The translations under genes and the position numbers were made by a program. A DNA stretch of 32,863 bases from NCBI GenBank assembly GCA_028285185.1, contig JANQQD010000362.1, forward strand, positions 1-32,863, given 5' to 3'. Each line of letters starts with the position of its first letter. The stretch's first letter is position 1. This DNA comes from Anaerolineae bacterium (GTDB lineage Bacteria > Pseudomonadota > Alphaproteobacteria > DSM-16000 > Inquilinaceae). The notes beneath the pieces are model-generated. The model was given only the letters and a program-made list of their open reading frames with translations. It made no database searches and had not been told where the DNA came from. This document shows positions 32,531 through 32,863 of the stretch, piece by piece.

Positions 32531-32638
32531 GTGGCGTGGGCACGCAGCCGGTACGGAGCTGTCGGCACGCATGGGGCCAGGGATAGATTTCGCGCGCACA
32601 GTTTCGACTTCGCGTGACTGCGCCGACGCGATATGACT

Positions 32639-32651
32639 GGTCTAGATGACC
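32639..32651. promoter_or_regulatory. GGTC-N5-GACC dyad before the edge gntR gene
   Basis: GGTC (32639-32642) and GACC (32648-32651) flank TAGAT, 25 bases before the gntR ATG, within ACTGGTCTAGATGACCGT. GntR/FCD regulators such as FadR use GGTC/GACC half-sites, although FadR has a shorter spacer. An autoregulatory site is possible. Confidence 0.35.
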
Positions 32652-32676
32652 GTATGACAGTGACCCACGGACGCCC

Positions 32677-32863
32677 ATGCCTTCGAGATCCACGCTTACC
32701 AAGCGCCCGACTGCCACCGCACGGCGGGGCGGGCGGGCAGGCGACCCCAAACCGTCGCTGGTGGACCGGGCCTATGGCGACCTGAAGCGCCGCATCCTTG
32801 ACAACGAGCTGCCTGCCGGGTTCACGGCGCTGGAGCAGGAGATCGCGCTGATGCTGGGCATCA
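32677..32863 (+). CDS. GntR-family regulator, N-terminal fragment (cut by window edge)
   Basis: Sixty-two codons are visible and the frame is open at the right edge. After a basic, low-complexity start (MPSRSTLTKRPTATARRGGR) comes the first half of a GntR winged helix: SLVDRAYGDLKRRILDNELP, then AGFTALEQEIALMLGI, matching the pattern VYxxLRxxIlxGxlxPGxxLxExeLAxxLGVS. Subfamily and targets cannot be seen. The ATG at 32677 is the first in frame after the dyad at 32639-32651. Nothing links it to pfp, from which a strong hairpin separates it. Confidence 0.8.
   Translation, partial: MPSRSTLTKRPTATARRGGRAGDPKPSLVDRAYGDLKRRILDNELPAGFTALEQEIALMLGI

Noticed and set aside
31197..32750. 517-codon minus-strand open frame opposite pfp
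   Set aside because: It overlaps a clearly recognised phosphofructokinase and has no family resemblance.

Overview
The window is GC-rich DNA (roughly two thirds G+C by eye, with clear AT-rich islands only between genes). Gene content points to an alphaproteobacterium, probably of the Rhodospirillales type: a GlpX-type fructose bisphosphatase beside a pyrophosphate-dependent phosphofructokinase, an L-fuconate dehydratase operon, GntR and LysR regulators, and very large repetitive exported proteins. The taxonomic call is inference from composition and gene families, not from a marker gene. I see no rRNA, tRNA, CRISPR array, insertion sequence or prophage.

Layout. (1) 1-5.5 kb: single genes of mixed role: a DUF1993 protein, a HEAT-like helical protein, a winged-helix/TolB-like/TPR regulator, a tiny Cys-rich protein, a stand-alone phenylacetate-CoA-ligase-like enzyme, and a small lipoprotein with an EGG-repeat tail. 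(2) 5.66-14.27 kb: one 2870-residue gene on the minus strand. It encodes a Calx-beta domain, a PQQ-type glucose/sorbosone dehydrogenase beta-propeller, a jelly-roll-like domain, eight cadherin-like (tandem-95 type) repeats and seven lectin-like modules. Three of those modules are inserted inside cadherin-like repeats; three others are near-identical copies placed after repeats. (3) 14.7-20.0 kb, minus strand: a DUF2269 membrane protein overlapping an SDR-DoxX fusion, an exported 838-residue beta-propeller protein and a SAM methyltransferase. (4) 20.1-21.9 kb: an SH3-domain protein and a double-length tautomerase, divergent from a LysR regulator across a dyad-rich intergenic region. (5) 22.1-26.0 kb: an exported protein of about 27 WD40 repeats. 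(6) 26.1-29.4 kb, minus strand: an operon of L-fuconate dehydratase, a PdxA-like dehydrogenase and a GntR/FCD regulator. (7) 30.1-32.5 kb, plus strand: a GlpX-like protein and PPi-dependent phosphofructokinase, followed by a partial GntR gene at the right edge.

How they fit together. The fucD-pdxA-like-gntR operon looks like a regulated sugar-acid pathway. The PdxA-like enzyme lacks the His-Thr pair that canonical PdxA uses on its phosphorylated substrate. The glpX-pfp pair sits on the fructose-6-phosphate/fructose-1,6-bisphosphate step. The GlpX-like protein has lost one of the four metal ligands known for E. coli GlpX (Asp85 to Asn) and nearby acidic residues, while the neighbouring kinase has both PPi-dependence signatures and is therefore probably reversible. 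These two diverged enzymes, the nested-domain dehydrogenase giant and the exported WD40 protein are the most interesting items. No single defence or mobile system is evident.
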